64,000 nucleotides of DNA from Berberis thunbergii (GCA_003290165.1 QNQO01000536.1:496001-560000), one strand, 5' to 3'; positions 22,640 through 34,678 are shown, counted from the stretch's first letter. The notes: generated by a model from the letters alone, not told the origin. Program-made: numbers and translations.

Positions 22640-23589
22640 TGTTGAAAATATGGTTTTTTAAAATAAAATAAAATGGGTGTGAACCTGGGGATCTCTCTCT
22701 AATTTTAGTCTCACATCTTCTATACAACTCATAGTGTAAGAGTTTATAAGGAGATTGTTTAGACTTGGGTTTGGACCCCTTGGGGGTACCACACTTTTGT
22801 GAGAAGGGGAAAGATAGACTCTCGTGTCCGCCGCCGTCGTCCGGTCGGGTCATTTAGAGAGCAACCCATTCTTTTTGCTGAAAATTTATTTTACGAAAAT
22901 AAATTTGAAGGGAGACTGAGTCAAATGCATCTAGACGGTATTTTGGTTGTCCTCAATGCGTTGCGCCAACAGCAGCGTGATTTTCTGCCACGTTTTTCAT
23001 GCAAATGTTGTGTCCATGCATCTAGATATGACTTTGTCCATGTATCTAGACGGTTTCTTAATTCCACACATTTTCCATGTTCCTTTTAATTGCATTCTCT
23101 AACCAATGTATCTAGCCTGTATTTAGTATTTCGACTGTACGGTTTTCTCCCTATAAATACTATACAAACTTACAGTTTCAACACACAAGAAGAGAAAAAC
23201 AAAACATTTTGCAAAAACAAGAGTTATTCTTTCTAAATAAGAGATAACACAATATTTTCGTTTTGCAATTAGTTTTCGTTTAGCATTTCAATCAAAGAAG
23301 AGTTTTTGCTTGTTGCTGATTTATATCAATTGTATTGGTGATTCCGAGCAAACAAGAGATTAAGGGTGGATAGTATTCCGTTCATCAACTGTGCAATTGT
23401 TTGAACGAGACAGAGAAGATTATGGGCTGTTTAATCCTGGGGACGGTAGGGCTAACACACTGCTTGCACAATTTTGGGTAGAGCCGCGAAACGTCTTAAA
23501 GAGAGCGACCCAGTCCGCGACTCAACTTAAGAAAAATTGGTACCTTCGTTCCTATCTTTTAATTTGAATTCTGTACAACATTTACAACA
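22640..23589 (+). repeat. 5' LTR of the copia element
   Basis: 950 bp. TATA box CTATAAATAC at 23151-23160. Compared with the 3' LTR it lacks about 11 bp near the start (after GAACCTGGG) and carries an extra segment of about 35 bp with a duplicated CATCTAGA-type motif near 23005-23045. Contains AACGTCTTAAA at 23490-23500, complementary to the leader just after the LTR. Confidence 0.93.
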
Positions 23590-23591
23590 AT

Positions 23592-23602
23592 TTTAAGACG
23601 TT
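23592..23602 (+). other. Candidate primer-binding site of the copia element
   Basis: TTTAAGACGTT starts two bases after the 5' LTR, the normal place for a primer-binding site. It is the exact reverse complement of AACGTCTTAAA within the LTR (23490-23500 and 28844-28854). I recognise no tRNA 3' end in it. Self-priming is one reading; see findings. Confidence 0.4.
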
Positions 23603-23613
23603 CTATTTCTGCC

Positions 23614-26600
23614 ATGACTACACTTACTGAACTTGCTGCAAAAGACCTTAACATGCCCTTTCACTTTGAGGGCCAACATTTTAAAAGATGGAGACAAAAA
23701 ATGTTATTTTTCCTAACAACACAAAAGGTTGCATATGTTTGTAATACTGAAAAACCTCGATTGCCTGCTAAACCTGATGAAACCAAAACTAAAGAATTAG
23801 ACCGTTGGATTGAAGATGATTTTTTGTGTAAGAATTTTATTTTGAATGGTCTTTCTGGTGATCTATATGATAATTATTGTTCTGTAAAAATTGCCAAGGA
23901 TATTTGGGTAGCCCTTAGGAAAAAATATGACACTGAGGAGGCTGGTACAAAGAAATATGTTGTCAGTCGTTATCTGAAATTCCAAATGATTGATGATAAG
24001 TCTGTGGAAACCCTATCACACGAGCTTCAAAAGATTGCTCATGAAATTATATCTGAAGGAATGACTTTAGATGAGCAATTTCAAGTAGTTGTTGTGATAG
24101 ACAAATTGCCCCTTAGCTGGAAAGATTTTAAGAATGTCCTTAGGCATAAAAACAAAGAGTATTCCCTAGAAAGCTTGATTACCCGACTTCGTATTGAGGA
24201 GGAAGCTAGAAAACAAGATAAAAAAGATGAAGTTCTGATTATTTCAAACTCAAAGAAATCTACTCCCGTGGCTCTGAAACCCAGTGGAAAGATCAAAATA
24301 AAAATCGAAACCATCAGAATCGGAATAACCAGAACCACAACCAAAAGAATTAGAATCCTCCGCAAAATCATAATGGACAAAAACACCCCTCAAGGACTAA
24401 ATTAGCACAATTCTTATGCTACACCTATGGTAGGCCAGGGCATATGGCCAGGAACTGCCGAAACGGATCTCGCTCTGCACCTCAGGCGAACCTAACCGAA
24501 GACCAACTTATTGCCATGATCTCTAAGATCAATTTTGTTGGTGGATCGGAGGGATGGTGGGTTGACACTGGTGCTTCTCGACATGTCTGCTATGATCGAG
24601 AAATGTTCAAGTCATATTCTGAAGCTGAAGACAAGAAAGTGTTGTTGGGTGATTCCCACTCCACTATCGTTGCTGGAACTGGAACAGTAGAACTGAAGTT
24701 TTACTCTAGAAAGACTGTTATCCTGAAGGATGTCCTGCATACTCCAGAGATGAAGAAGAACTTAGTTTCTGATTATCTTCTGAACAAGGCTAGGTTTACT
24801 CAAATTATAGGGGCTGATTTATATACTATCACAAAGAATAATGTATTTGTGGGAAAAGGTATGTCACTGATGGAATGTTTAAGTTAAATGTTGAAGCAAA
24901 TAAAATTTCTAGTTCTGCTTACATGTTGTGTACTTTTAATATTTGGCATGCTAGACTCTGTCATGTTAATAAGCGTATTATTAAAAACATGAGTAACTTA
25001 AATGATTTTGAAAAGTGCAACTATTGTAGTCAAGCTAAGATAACCAAAACACCACATAAATATGTTGTTAGAGAATTTGAACCCTTAGATTTGATACACT
25101 CAAATATATGTAAACTTGATGGTGTTTTGACTAGAAATGGAAAACGTTACTTTATTACGTTTATTGATGATTGTTCTGATTATACCTTTGTCTACTTAAT
25201 GAAAAATAAGAGTGAAGCCTTTGACATGTTTAAATTATTTTTGACTCAAGTTGAAAATCAATATAATAGAAAGATTAAGAGACTTAGGAATGATAGAGGC
25301 AATGAATATGACAGCAGTACTTTCATAGAGTTCTACAATTCTCAAGGAATTATTCATGAAACAACTGCACCATATTCTCCTGAGATGAATGGCAAACTTG
25401 AAAGGAAAAATAGAACTCTAACCAAGTTAGTAGTTTCCATTCTGCTTCACTCCGGTGCTGCATCGCACTGGTGGGGAGAAATTATATTGACGGTCTGATA
25501 TGTGCTAAATAGAGTCCCCAAATCGAAAAGTAAAACCTCTCCCTATGAGATTTTGAAAAATAGACAACCAAACTTGTCATTTTTGAAAACTTGGGGTTGC
25601 TTAGCTTATGTTAGAATTCCTGATCCTAAAAGGGATAAGCTTGCCAGTAGGGCATATGAATGTGTATTCATAGGATATGCCATGAACAACAAAGCTTATA
25701 GATTCTATAATCTTAAATATCAAGTTATTATAGAATCAAACGACGTTGACTTCTATGAAAATAAATTTCCTTTTATTTCGAGGAATAGTAGGGGTACATC
25801 CTCAAATAATGTGCCATTGATAAGGGTTAATGAAACCGATAAAGCCACAGAATCTGAGCCTAGGAGAAGTAAACGGAAACAAACTTCTAAAAACTTTGGC
25901 CCCGATTACTATGTCTTTTCAGTCCAAGAGGATCCCCTTAGTTTTCAAGAAGCCTTATCTTCTATAGATGCCAATTTTGGGGAAGATGCTATAGATGATG
26001 AAATGTACTCTCTTGAGTCTAATAGAACTTGGCATTTAGTTGACTTGCCACCAGGTTGCAAAACAATAGGATGTAAATGGTTATTTAAGAATAAATTGAA
26101 ACCCGATGGTAATGTTGATAAGTTCAAGGCTCGTCTCGTAGCCAAAGGGTATAGACAGAGAGAAAATGTTGACTTCTTTGACACATATTCTCCTGTTACC
26201 AGGATTACCTCTATTCGAGTGTTAATTTCTCTTGCTGCAATACATAATCTAGTATTGCACCAAATGGACGTTAAGACTGTGTTTCTTAATGGCGATTTGG
26301 AAGAAGACATTTACATGGACCAACCTGAAGGTTTCGTTATTCCAGGGCAAGAACATAAAGTTTGCAAACTAGATAAATCACTTTACGGTTTGAAACAAGT
26401 TCCAAACCAATGGTATGAAAAATTTGATAATCTCGTCATCGCACATGACTTTAAAGTGAACGAACAAATGCATTTACTATAAAGCTGAAAATGGCATTTG
26501 CACTATTATATGTCTATATGTGGATGACTTGCTTATCTTTGGTTCTAATATCCATGTCGTGAATAAAGTGAAAGCTTTATTGTGAGCGAACTTTGATATG

Positions 26601-27467
26601 GAAGACCTTGGAGAAGCGAGTGTAATCCTTGGTATCAAGATTACTAGGTCTGAAAAGGGAATTTCTTTGGATCAATCACACTATATAGAGAAGATCCTAA
26701 ATAAATATAATTACTCTGACTGTAAATCTGCATGTACTCCTTATGATTTTAGTGTAAAGTTGTTCAAGAACACCGGTAACAGTGTTAGACAATCTGAGTA
26801 TGCGAGCATCATTGGTAGTCTTAGATATGCTACCGATTGCACTAGACCCAACATAGCTTATGTCGTTGGATTACTTTGCAGATTTACCAGTAGACCTAGT
26901 ATACAGCATTGGCGTGCAATTGAAAGAGTCATGAGGTACCTGAAGAGGACTAAGAACCTTGGATTACATTATCAGAAGTTTCCTACTGTCCTTGAAGGAT
27001 ATAGCGATGCTGATTGGAACACCCTTCCAGATGACTCCAAAACCACCAGTGGCTATATTTTAAATATAGCTGGTGGAGCAGTTTCTTGGAAATCAAAGAA
27101 ACAGACCATTCTGGCACAGTCCACAATGGAGTCAGAGATTATAGCACTAGCCACGGCTAGCGAAAAAACAGGTTGGCTAAGAAACCTGCTAGAAGAGATC
27201 CCTTTATGGGAAAGACCGATTCCAGCTGTTTTGATCCATTGCGATAGTACCGCGGCTATTGCGAAAATATAGAACCGTTATTATAACGGCAATAAACAAC
27301 AAATACGTCGTAAGCACAGTACAGTTAGAGAGTTTTTGTCTACTGGTGCTGTGAGAGTGGATCATGTACGAACTGATGCGAACTTGGCTGATCTTTTGAC
27401 GAAAGGACTAGCTAGAGAGAAGGTTTTCAAAACCTCGAAAGGAATGAGACTAATGCCCTTAGATTGA
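23614..27467 (+). pseudogene. Copia gag-pol polyprotein with several lesions
   Basis: Gag (23614 to about 24300) contains FEGQHFKRWRQKMLFFLTTQ and GMTLDEQFQVVVVIDKLP. A frameshift precedes the zinc knuckle at about 24417-24458, which reads CYTYGRPGHMARNC: the second Cys of CxxC is Tyr. Protease has WVDTGAS (about 24559). Integrase has the HHCC part (WHARLCH, CNYC); its first catalytic Asp is replaced (LIHSNIC instead of LIHSD), while NDRGNEY and the LERKNRTL Glu remain. An in-frame TGA lies at 25496-25498. Reverse transcriptase has QMDVKTVFLNGDLEEDIYM and LYVDDLLIF, with a frameshift near 26465 and a TGA near 26582. RNase H has SDADWN and [10 protein letters not shown], with a TAG at 27270-27272. 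It normally encodes the machinery for cytosolic reverse transcription and integration. Confidence 0.92.
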
Positions 27468-27996
27468 TGAGTTATTCATGATGGTAACCCAACCTATAGA
27501 CTGGAGATCCCAAGAAATAGGTTCAATGGGTAATAACAAGTCGTGAATGATATGATGTGAATCATGCTGACATAATAGCAATCTCATTCCTAGATTAAAG
27601 CATGAATTCCTAAAGCGATAGTAGGATGAGTTAAAAACTCTTAATGAGGTCTATACTCTATGTGCAGTGGAGTACCTAGCTACAGGAGTACTCTTGATAG
27701 ACTCACCTAAGTGATTGTGGAAGTTTGGCCGCTTCTTATGGAATTTGTGGGCAAAATTCCTAGAGCCTTCACTATACTAGGATATACGTGCATGGCCGTA
27801 AGGCACGGGTTTTTTAGACTTCACCCTGGTAAAGTTGTACGTGTAATGTCTGTTAGAGATAGAGTTCAAAATTACGAGTTACTCTAGTATAATCTAAAGC
27901 ATAAACACTACGCAAGGGTTCAAGTCGAAAGACACTTTTGCTTATGCACAATCTTATATTTTATAGATTGCTCGATGAAAAATTGTTTTAAAAATC
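27468..27996 (+). other. 3' untranslated part of the copia element
   Basis: About 530 bp between the polyprotein stop (TGA at 27465-27467) and the polypurine tract. No ORF of note. This spacing is ordinary for a copia element. Confidence 0.7.
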
Positions 27997-27997
27997 C

Positions 27998-28008
27998 AAG
28001 TGGGGGAT
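27998..28008 (+). other. Polypurine tract of the copia element
   Basis: AAGTGGGGGAT lies directly against the 3' LTR and marks plus-strand priming. Confidence 0.8.
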
Positions 28009-28943
28009 TGTTGAAAATATGGTTTTTTAAAATAAAATAAAATGGGTGTGAACCTGGGTTCGAACCCTAGATCTCTCTCTAATTTTAGTCTTACATCTTC
28101 TATACAACTCATAGTGGAAGAGTTTATCAGGAGATTGTTTGGACTTGGGTTTGGACCCCTTGGGGGTACCACACGTTTGTGAAGAGGGGAGAGATAGACT
28201 CTCGCGCCCGCCGCCGCCGTCCGGTCGGTCGGGTCGGGTCATTTAGAGAGCAACCCATTCTCTTTGCTGAAAATTTATTTAAACGAAAATAAATTTGAAG
28301 GGAGACTGAGTCAAATGCATCTATACGGTATTTTGGCTGACTTTGTTCTCCATGCGTTGCGCCAATAGCAGCGTGATTTTCTCCCACGTTTTTCATGTAT
28401 CTAGACGGTTTCTTAATTCCACATGTTTTCCATGTTTCTTTTAATTGCATTCTCTAACAAATGTATCTAGCCTGTATTCATATTTCGATTGTACGGTTTT
28501 CTCCCTATAAATACTATATAAACTTACAGTTTCAACACACAAGAAGAGAAAAACAAAACATTTTGCAAAAACAAGAGTTCTTTTTTCGAAATCAGAGAGA
28601 ACACAATATTTTCGTTTTGCAATCAGTTTTCGTTTAGCATTTCAATCAAAGAAGAGTTTTTGCTTGTTGCTGATTTATATCAATTGTATTGGTGATTCCG
28701 AGCAAACAAGAGATTAAGGGTGGATAGTATTCTGTTCATCAGCTGTGCAATTGTTTGAATGAGACAGAGAAGATTCTGGGCTGTTTTATCCTAGGGACGG
28801 CAGGGCTAATATACTGCTTGCACAATTTTGGGAAGAGCCGCGAAACGTCTTAAAGAGAGCGACCTAGTCCGCGACTCAACCCAAGAAAAATTGGTACCTT
28901 CGTTCCTATCTTTTAATTTGAATTCTTTACAGCATTTACAACA
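28009..28943 (+). repeat. 3' LTR of the copia element
   Basis: 935 bp, TGTTGAAAATATGG...ATTTACAACA. TATA box CTATAAATAC at 28505-28514. It contains GGGTTCGAACCC near 28057, which resembles a Pol III B box but belongs to no tRNA; the 5' LTR has lost it. Confidence 0.93.
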
Positions 28944-29956
28944 ACCACCACTGCCACAGGAGTAAAAACAAGGGAGTCCGCTTCGATCTCTCTCTTATTT
29001 TTTTTTGTGTTTTCATCACATCTCTCTTTGTTCTTCCGTTCCTCTCTCTTTTGCAGGTTCCGGAGTATCTAGGAGGACAAAGGAGCTCGCGAGGAGCACG
29101 AAGGAAAAAGAGCAGCGACGCTGCTCGCTGGAGACGACGACCAGAGAACGCATTGTTTTTCAATCAGTTATGTTATTTGCACCTTCGATTTCTCTTTGAG
29201 CAGCCACATAACTTTTGTAATTCATTTTCTCGGGATTCGTGTTTGGACCAACTACTGATCTGCTGAGTACCACCACATCGAGTTTGCGACAAACTAAACG
29301 GGTTGTATAAGTTATTTTGATTTATTTTACTGAATTGTGTGCTTAATTGTTAATTACAATTTATTTCTGAATTTTTTTGATAGATTGCTTTCACCTTTCA
29401 TATTCGAGAAATTAAACTAGATATGTTTGGTAGTTAGAATTACCTTTTATCAATATTCAAAGCATGTGCTAAAAATATTAAGCTTAAACTTTGATTAAGT
29501 GAGCCCTAAAAAGACACTTAATGCTTGGTAAGAGTTGATGCTTTTGCTTGAAATAATTTGTTAATATTTGATAGAAACATGATATAATTTGAATTGGATT
29601 TTAACGATCACATATTCGGTGTAAGCAAGGGATTCTCATCCCTAAAGCTTCTCGTTTATAATTTCAATAATTTAGATTTAAATATTTTTGCTAACTCATT
29701 GGTGAGTCCAAGCCCACAAAATCCATCTTTTCTTTTTATTTTATTTTTCTTATTTTTAGTTTAGTTTTAAAAATACTGTAACCCCATTTTCCTCCAAATT
29801 AGTTTAATTCAATTATTAAATTCAATTTAATCCACCTTCCTCGTGGGATCGACCCATACTTGCTGTTGTCTACCAGTTAGACACCGTGCATTTGCGGTTA
29901 TTACAAGTGGGTTTATTAGCTTATTAATTTAGGTTAATAAAATCCGCAACAGTATG

Positions 29957-30490
29957 CGCTGATGAACATTGTAGAATCCGATGCATAGTCAATTTCCTAG
30001 ATTTCGGCAATGAAATGGTTGTAAGCAGGTAAGGGCTGAGTTGCTAATGGAGTTGGAAAAAAATGAAAAGTTATGGGTTGGAATGTGGCACAAGTGTGAG
30101 GTGAAGGTGGTCGAGGATGCTTTGACAGTTACAGAAGACAAGGTACTTATTGACAAACAAAATTGGCTACTTGAACCAGATATGTTAGAGTTTGTGGCAA
30201 ACAATTACTGGTGTGTTATGGGAACCAACGCAATACATATTTTTCCTATGTTAAGCCATCATTATAGTTGAACTACTTACATATATATGTTTCATGGAAC
30301 ACCTTGCCCAGATCGTTTACTTTTTATTGCTCCATATGACGCCGAAATCACCATCGCCTTAAACGATACCTACTTGGCTCTCTAGCCTATTTTCAGAAGA
30401 AATCTCATGGAAAAAGTTCACTTGATGGCAAACTCAATATTGGTGAAGTGTGGTGAGGAAGTTCAGTGCCAAGAATGCTAAGAAGATCAA
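29957..30490 (+). pseudogene. MULE transposase remnant, OTU-like C-terminal part
   Basis: Directly after solo LTR A the host MULE resumes. The reading VDSIKNVCADEHCRIRCIV spans the insertion point once the duplication is removed. It is followed by LLMELEKNEKLWVGMWHKCE, then NWLLEPDMLEFVANNYWCVM and IHIFPMLSHH. This is the layout of the cysteine-protease-like OTU domain found at the C-terminus of many plant MULE transposases (ADGNCGFR, later WMxMPDMGxxxA). The catalytic Asp/Cys signature is degenerate and there are stops, so it is inactive. Confidence 0.65.
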
Positions 30491-31054
30491 CGAATCGGAG
30501 GAGGTCATTGATATCTTGGATTGATGCGTGCATGCACACTGTTTTATACATTTTGTGACTAACATGTATACGTATGTCAAATATGTTGATTCAATGAAAC
30601 AGTCTTTGTTTTGGTGACATAGGATGATCCAGTTGTTAGAGAAGTCACTGCTTTTGTATTTATGGATGACTTGTATGCATGTGCTTCTTAAATGCCATTA
30701 ATATATAGTTTAAATTCAATTTATTAAATACCCATTTTACTTATGATGCATTCGCATTTCAATTACTTTTATGGTTATAAACATTGTAAAATGGAGAATG
30801 TAAGAAGTTTAAAAATATTTGGTTACAAATGGCTAAGGATTGTGATTTCGCTTTTTGAATTAATTTCGCTCTCCTGATTTTAAGAAAAATTTTAGTGTGT
30901 AAATAAAAAAGTAAAAATTTCAAAGATACATGAATATATATAATAAATTTTGCAGGTATATGAAATACGTGAAAAATGTGATCCCTAGACGAAGGTCTTG
31001 CATTTCAAGGCACACACAAATCAGTTTCCCTCAGCAAATAGCCAAAGTTGGATC
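30491..31054. other. Gene-free stretch
   Basis: AT-rich DNA between the MULE remnant and Tat-like element 2. I see no supported coding or RNA feature. It may be the 3' flank of the MULE. Confidence 0.5.
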
Positions 31055-31059
31055 ATATG

Positions 31060-31744
31060 TGATGATGCATCAAACCGTCCTCTGATCAGCACCGTACATG
31101 TTTCATGGTAATCTCGTCAACAGAACAAAACAAGTCTAATTGCACGCCCAATCCAGTGAGACCCAAGCAGCAACAAGCCCATCATTGGCAAAATCTAGAC
31201 AGTCAGGTCTGAGTTGCAATGAGCCAGTAAGCCCACACGCCACACAGTCAGGGCTAATACTCGTAAGACATGTAAGGCAAGTATCTGAGAGATCTACCGA
31301 AGATAGGTAGGCCAATGACACATTGAATCCGACTAGGAAACATATATTAGAGTATAAGTTGGGCAAGAAAACTTCCTTGCATGGACAACAATAAGAAAGG
31401 GAAACCTTACCCGCAGATCTAGGAACACGAGTCGTACAGGGAAACTATCCCACATGGACAACTCCCAATCATGAAAATGATCTCCACAACAAGATCACTT
31501 TCCATACACTGTGCCACCAAAGGCCTAGCCGAACGAGGACTCGTTCACTATAAAAGGGAGATAAGGTCGACGAACTAGAGGTCTGCAATATAACCCAGTT
31601 TACAGTATTAAGCCTCTCATAAGTCTTATCTAACTTGAGCATCGAAATGCCATCGGCCACCACACGGTGGTCCTTGGCTCACGTTTGCTACATGTGCAAA
31701 TATAGGTAAGTAGCGAGGAAGGAGAACAAAAATCGACTACTTCA
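31060..31744 (+). repeat. 5' LTR of Tat-like element 2
   Basis: 685 bp, TGATGATGCATC...GACTACTTCA. TATA-like CACTATAAAAGGG at 31547-31559. The same LTR family occurs as a solo copy at 48213-57197. Confidence 0.88.
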
Positions 31745-31747
31745 GCT

Positions 31748-31765
31748 TGGCGCTGTCTGTGGGGA
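31748..31765 (+). other. Primer-binding site of Tat-like element 2
   Basis: TGGCGCTGTCTGTGGGGA starts four bases after the LTR, one base different from the common plant gypsy form TGGCGCCGTCTGTGGGGA. Confidence 0.75.
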
Positions 31766-31951
31766 ACGTCAGAGTTCCTCGTAAAGAATTGTAGTTCCAC
31801 CCTTTCCCAAAGAATCGGTGAGATGGAGACAATGAGGTCTCACAACGATGGAGATACTGCTGAGCCTTCAAACGCCCAAACCGGCATAGTGTCGCTAGTT
31901 CCACCTCTGCCACGGGGGAAATCTCTTTAGACCCCCACACTGATAGCGGCC

Positions 31952-33501
31952 TTGGCAGACTCAAGGGTGGACCTGCTTTCAACGCAGATGCATCAAATTG
32001 CAGAGACATTGGAGGCTCTCAAACAACGAAATCCTCCACTGCTGAGGGAGACCGTGAGCAACGAAGGGCTCGTTCTCCAGAAAGTTCCAGAGCGCATGTT
32101 CAGGAAAATCGCATGGCTCCAACAACTTCTCAATGGACAGGAGGCGGAAGCACGACCAATAGAGACCCAACGTCCAAAGCCAACAAGCACGTCTTGCACA
32201 ACCTCCTCTACAACGGGGCCACAAACCCAGACGTGTTGTTCAGTCTCACCATTCCTCCGTTCATGGACCATATCATGGACGAACCGCTGCCCAAGAAATA
32301 CACCCCACCGAAGTGGAGATCTGACCTATCACCTACACTACTTCCAGCATGTTATGGTGTTCATATATAGAAGGGTCTGATGCAATAATGTGTTGATCAT
32401 TCTCTGCAAGTTTTACATTGCCATCATGACTTTCATTTTGGGTCTAAGAAGAGGCAAACTCTATGACTTCTTCACCCAGAACCCTCAGTCAAAATGACAA
32501 ACTTGCTCAGAGATGCCCAAAGATACATCACTCTGGATGAAATGCTGGTCGCCAAGAGAGAGACATAGTCAGAGAAGAAACCATTTGTCCCGAATGATAG
32601 GAAAGAGTGTAAGAAGAAAGAAGGCAATCACAACAAGAGGAAGCGCACAGACAACAAGAATGACTCAGGCAGCCCGAGGCAGAACAAGGTCTCAAATTAC
32701 ATCGAGTCCAAGTCTATTACCCCTCTCAATACCAGTCTGTCCAGCATCTTTGATTCCATCAAGGATTGGAAGAGTTGAAGTGACCGCCTATGCAGCGAGA
32801 AGACTCTGTTAGGTGCGACAACAACAAATACTGCACTTACCACAAGGAAGACATACATGATACTGAGGATTGTAGAAACCTAAGAGGAGAAGTCGAGTAC
32901 TGGATAAGGAAAGGCAAACTCAAGGAGTTCCTAGGCTCGGACAGGAGGCAGGGTCGAGCAAAAGAAAGAGCGGACACTGTCAAGGAGATCGAAAATAAAG
33001 CTCCTAGCGTCATCTACGTCTTCCACGGGGTCATCCCGAGGGAGAGTAGTCAAACAGGTTCCGCAAGAGAACACTGACCGAGGTGTGGACACCATCTCAG
33101 TATGACGACTGGCAAGTGCAACACACACGAGTTCATAGCCCGATCCCATTAGTGACGTTTACAGAGAGAGGTTTCCAAAGAGTACATTCTCATTACAATG
33201 TCGCCCTGGTCATCTCCGTCCTTATCGCCAAGTGGGAGAAATAGAGTTTTGGTGGACACTGGAAGCTCATTAAATGTCACGTTCCTCAGTGCATTCTGCA
33301 ACATGCAGCTATAAGAAAAAGGATCTAACACTCGTCAGCCACCCTATGTTTGGATTCAGCGGAGAAATTATTTTTTCCCATCGGGAAGATCAATCTAATA
33401 GTGGTGTGGTAGAAGAGCCACAACCACGGAAGTACCTTGTCCAAGAATTCATGGTAGTTGACGTCTCGTCCATCTACAACATCATTCTGAGAAGGCCCTG
33501 G
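31952..33501 (+). pseudogene. gag: gag and protease of Tat-like element 2, decayed
   Basis: Several frames are needed. An N-terminal helical part reads TQMHQIAETLEALKQRNPPL (from about 31982). Then comes the gag domain start ATNPDVLFSLTIPPFMDHIM with DEPLPKKYTPPK; most of the rest of the domain is deleted. Downstream are SITPLNTSLSSIFDSIKDW and the zinc knuckle YCTYHKEDIHDTEDCRNL, followed by LKEFLGSDRR (32790-33077). The aspartic protease reads RVLVDTGSSLNVTFLSAF near 33240-33295. It continues in another frame as YNIILRRPWLH at about 33475, where solo LTR B interrupts. Joining across the insertion restores RPWLHHMEAVP, as expected for this family. Confidence 0.8.
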
Positions 33502-34013
33502 CTACATGATATTCACGTAATTATTACATAATATATCCCTTAATTTATATATGTTAGTGTTTCGATTATTATAATTTATAATAATTATTTCGTTTTCATG
33601 TCTTGACAGGAATTTGAGCGTTAACGATGAAATGATATTAAGGCGACAATTTAAGGAATGACAATTGGTCGATTCTAGTGGTGGTACAAAGTAGAGGGAC
33701 ACATATCTAAACCTAACCCTAATAAACCTAGGTCCACCTAATTTAACCTAAGCCCAAACCCAAAATGCTAACCTAAAGACCCAAGCCCAAGATAATAGGA
33801 GAACCCTATTTAGCTCCCCCATCTTAGAGAAGGCTCTCTCGTCTTTTCTTCCAAGTTCCTTCTCCCTTCCTCTCTTTTCCAGCCACCACACCAATCCACC
33901 CTGCCGGCAATCCTCGCTCGATAGGAGAGCCGGCAGTGCGATAATCCCGCCATCACCCTTCATCTCGTCATATCTCTCTCGTTCTCCCAGCCAAACCTCT
34001 TCCTTCATCCCAC

Positions 34014-34042
34014 TGAAACAGGGGCGTGACAACCCTGTTTCA
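34014..34042. repeat. LTR hairpin (GAAACAGGG type), copy in solo LTR B
   Basis: Arms TGAAACAGGG and CCCTGTTTCA with the loop GCGTGACAA. The outer pair is T-A here but C-G in the copy at 22346-22378, a compensatory change. Confidence 0.75.
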
Positions 34043-34678
34043 CGTCATCACGCCACACAGCCACCGCCACCACCGTCCATGTCCCTCTCCCTGTCCCATC
34101 CCTTACGGTCACCATCACAAGGCAGACAGAACAGATTCAACCGCTGCGATAGAGCCACCACAACCACGCCGCGAAATAGAGCCGCACCGCGACTCTGTTC
34201 CGCCTCGCCACAGATCTTTCTACCCTCTCTCGAGCTCCTTCCTATTTTCCTCTCTTCTCCATGGTCTCTCCCTCCTCCATCTCTCTCTCACATCCACAAC
34301 AATCATCCGAACACAACCGCCGCCGCCTCGAAACAGAGTTCACAAGCAGCAGTTTCACCGCCCCTGTTTTCTTCTCTCACCCTGTCTCCCTCTTTCATTC
34401 TCTCTTCTCCAAGGTCTCTCCCTCCACCACCTCTCTCTCTCTGCTCCATCATCACAACCAGACCATCAGCCGCCGCGAGACAGAGCTCGCGACAGAGCAC
34501 CACTGCTCCTCTCCTTCTCATCATTTCGTTATCTCATTGTTTCCTCACACTCTCTCCGTCTTCTTGCAGGTAACGGAGCCAATCAGAGGAGCGAAGAAGA
34601 AGCCGCAGCAGTGGGGAACAGAGCGCTGTCGCGCTGGAGATGAAGCTCTGAAGAGCCGCGCGATTTCGAGCGGGAAAT

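Larger units (their letters stand above)
22640..28943 (+). mobile_element. Ty1/copia LTR retrotransposon (6304 bp), defective
   Basis: Two LTRs begin TGTTGAAAATATGG and end ATTTACAACA, flanked by an exact ACCAC duplication (22635-22639 and 28944-28948). Internal order is gag, protease, integrase, reverse transcriptase, RNase H, the hallmark of copia elements. A polypurine tract (AAGTGGGGGA) adjoins the 3' LTR. The polyprotein starts only 24 nt after the 5' LTR, and the usual initiator-Met primer site (TGGTATCAGAGC) is absent. Several stops and frameshifts make it non-functional. It lies in the plus orientation inside solo LTR A, so it is younger than that LTR. Gag resembles the UBN2 type of Tork-like elements. 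Confidence 0.93.
21604..29951 (+). mobile_element. Solo LTR A (2-kb family), split by a copia element
   Basis: Starts TGATATTCACATAATTATTA and ends AATCCGCAACA, flanked by an exact 5-bp duplication GTATG (21599-21603 and 29952-29956). The copia element and its ACCAC duplication account for 22640-28948. Without them the LTR is about 2.04 kb, matching the other copies at 33507, 38892 and 39480. No internal retroelement region is present, so this is a solo LTR left by recombination. It sits inside the MULE transposase remnant. Near the 3' end is the CGTGGGATCGACC / TCTACCAGTTAGACACCGTG block that all family members share in some form. The ORF 22005-22661 is low-complexity LTR sequence, not a gene. 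Confidence 0.87.

Noticed and set aside
22005..22661. 218-codon plus-strand ORF as a gene
   Set aside because: Low-complexity His/Ser/Pro/Thr composition; it lies within solo LTR A and matching low-complexity ORFs occur in the other LTR copies (for example 34026-34680 and 41275-41745).
28050..28070. GGGTTCGAACCC in the copia 3' LTR as part of a tRNA gene
   Set aside because: It resembles a Pol III B box, but there is no A box or cloverleaf around it, and the sequence is part of the LTR (deleted in the 5' copy).
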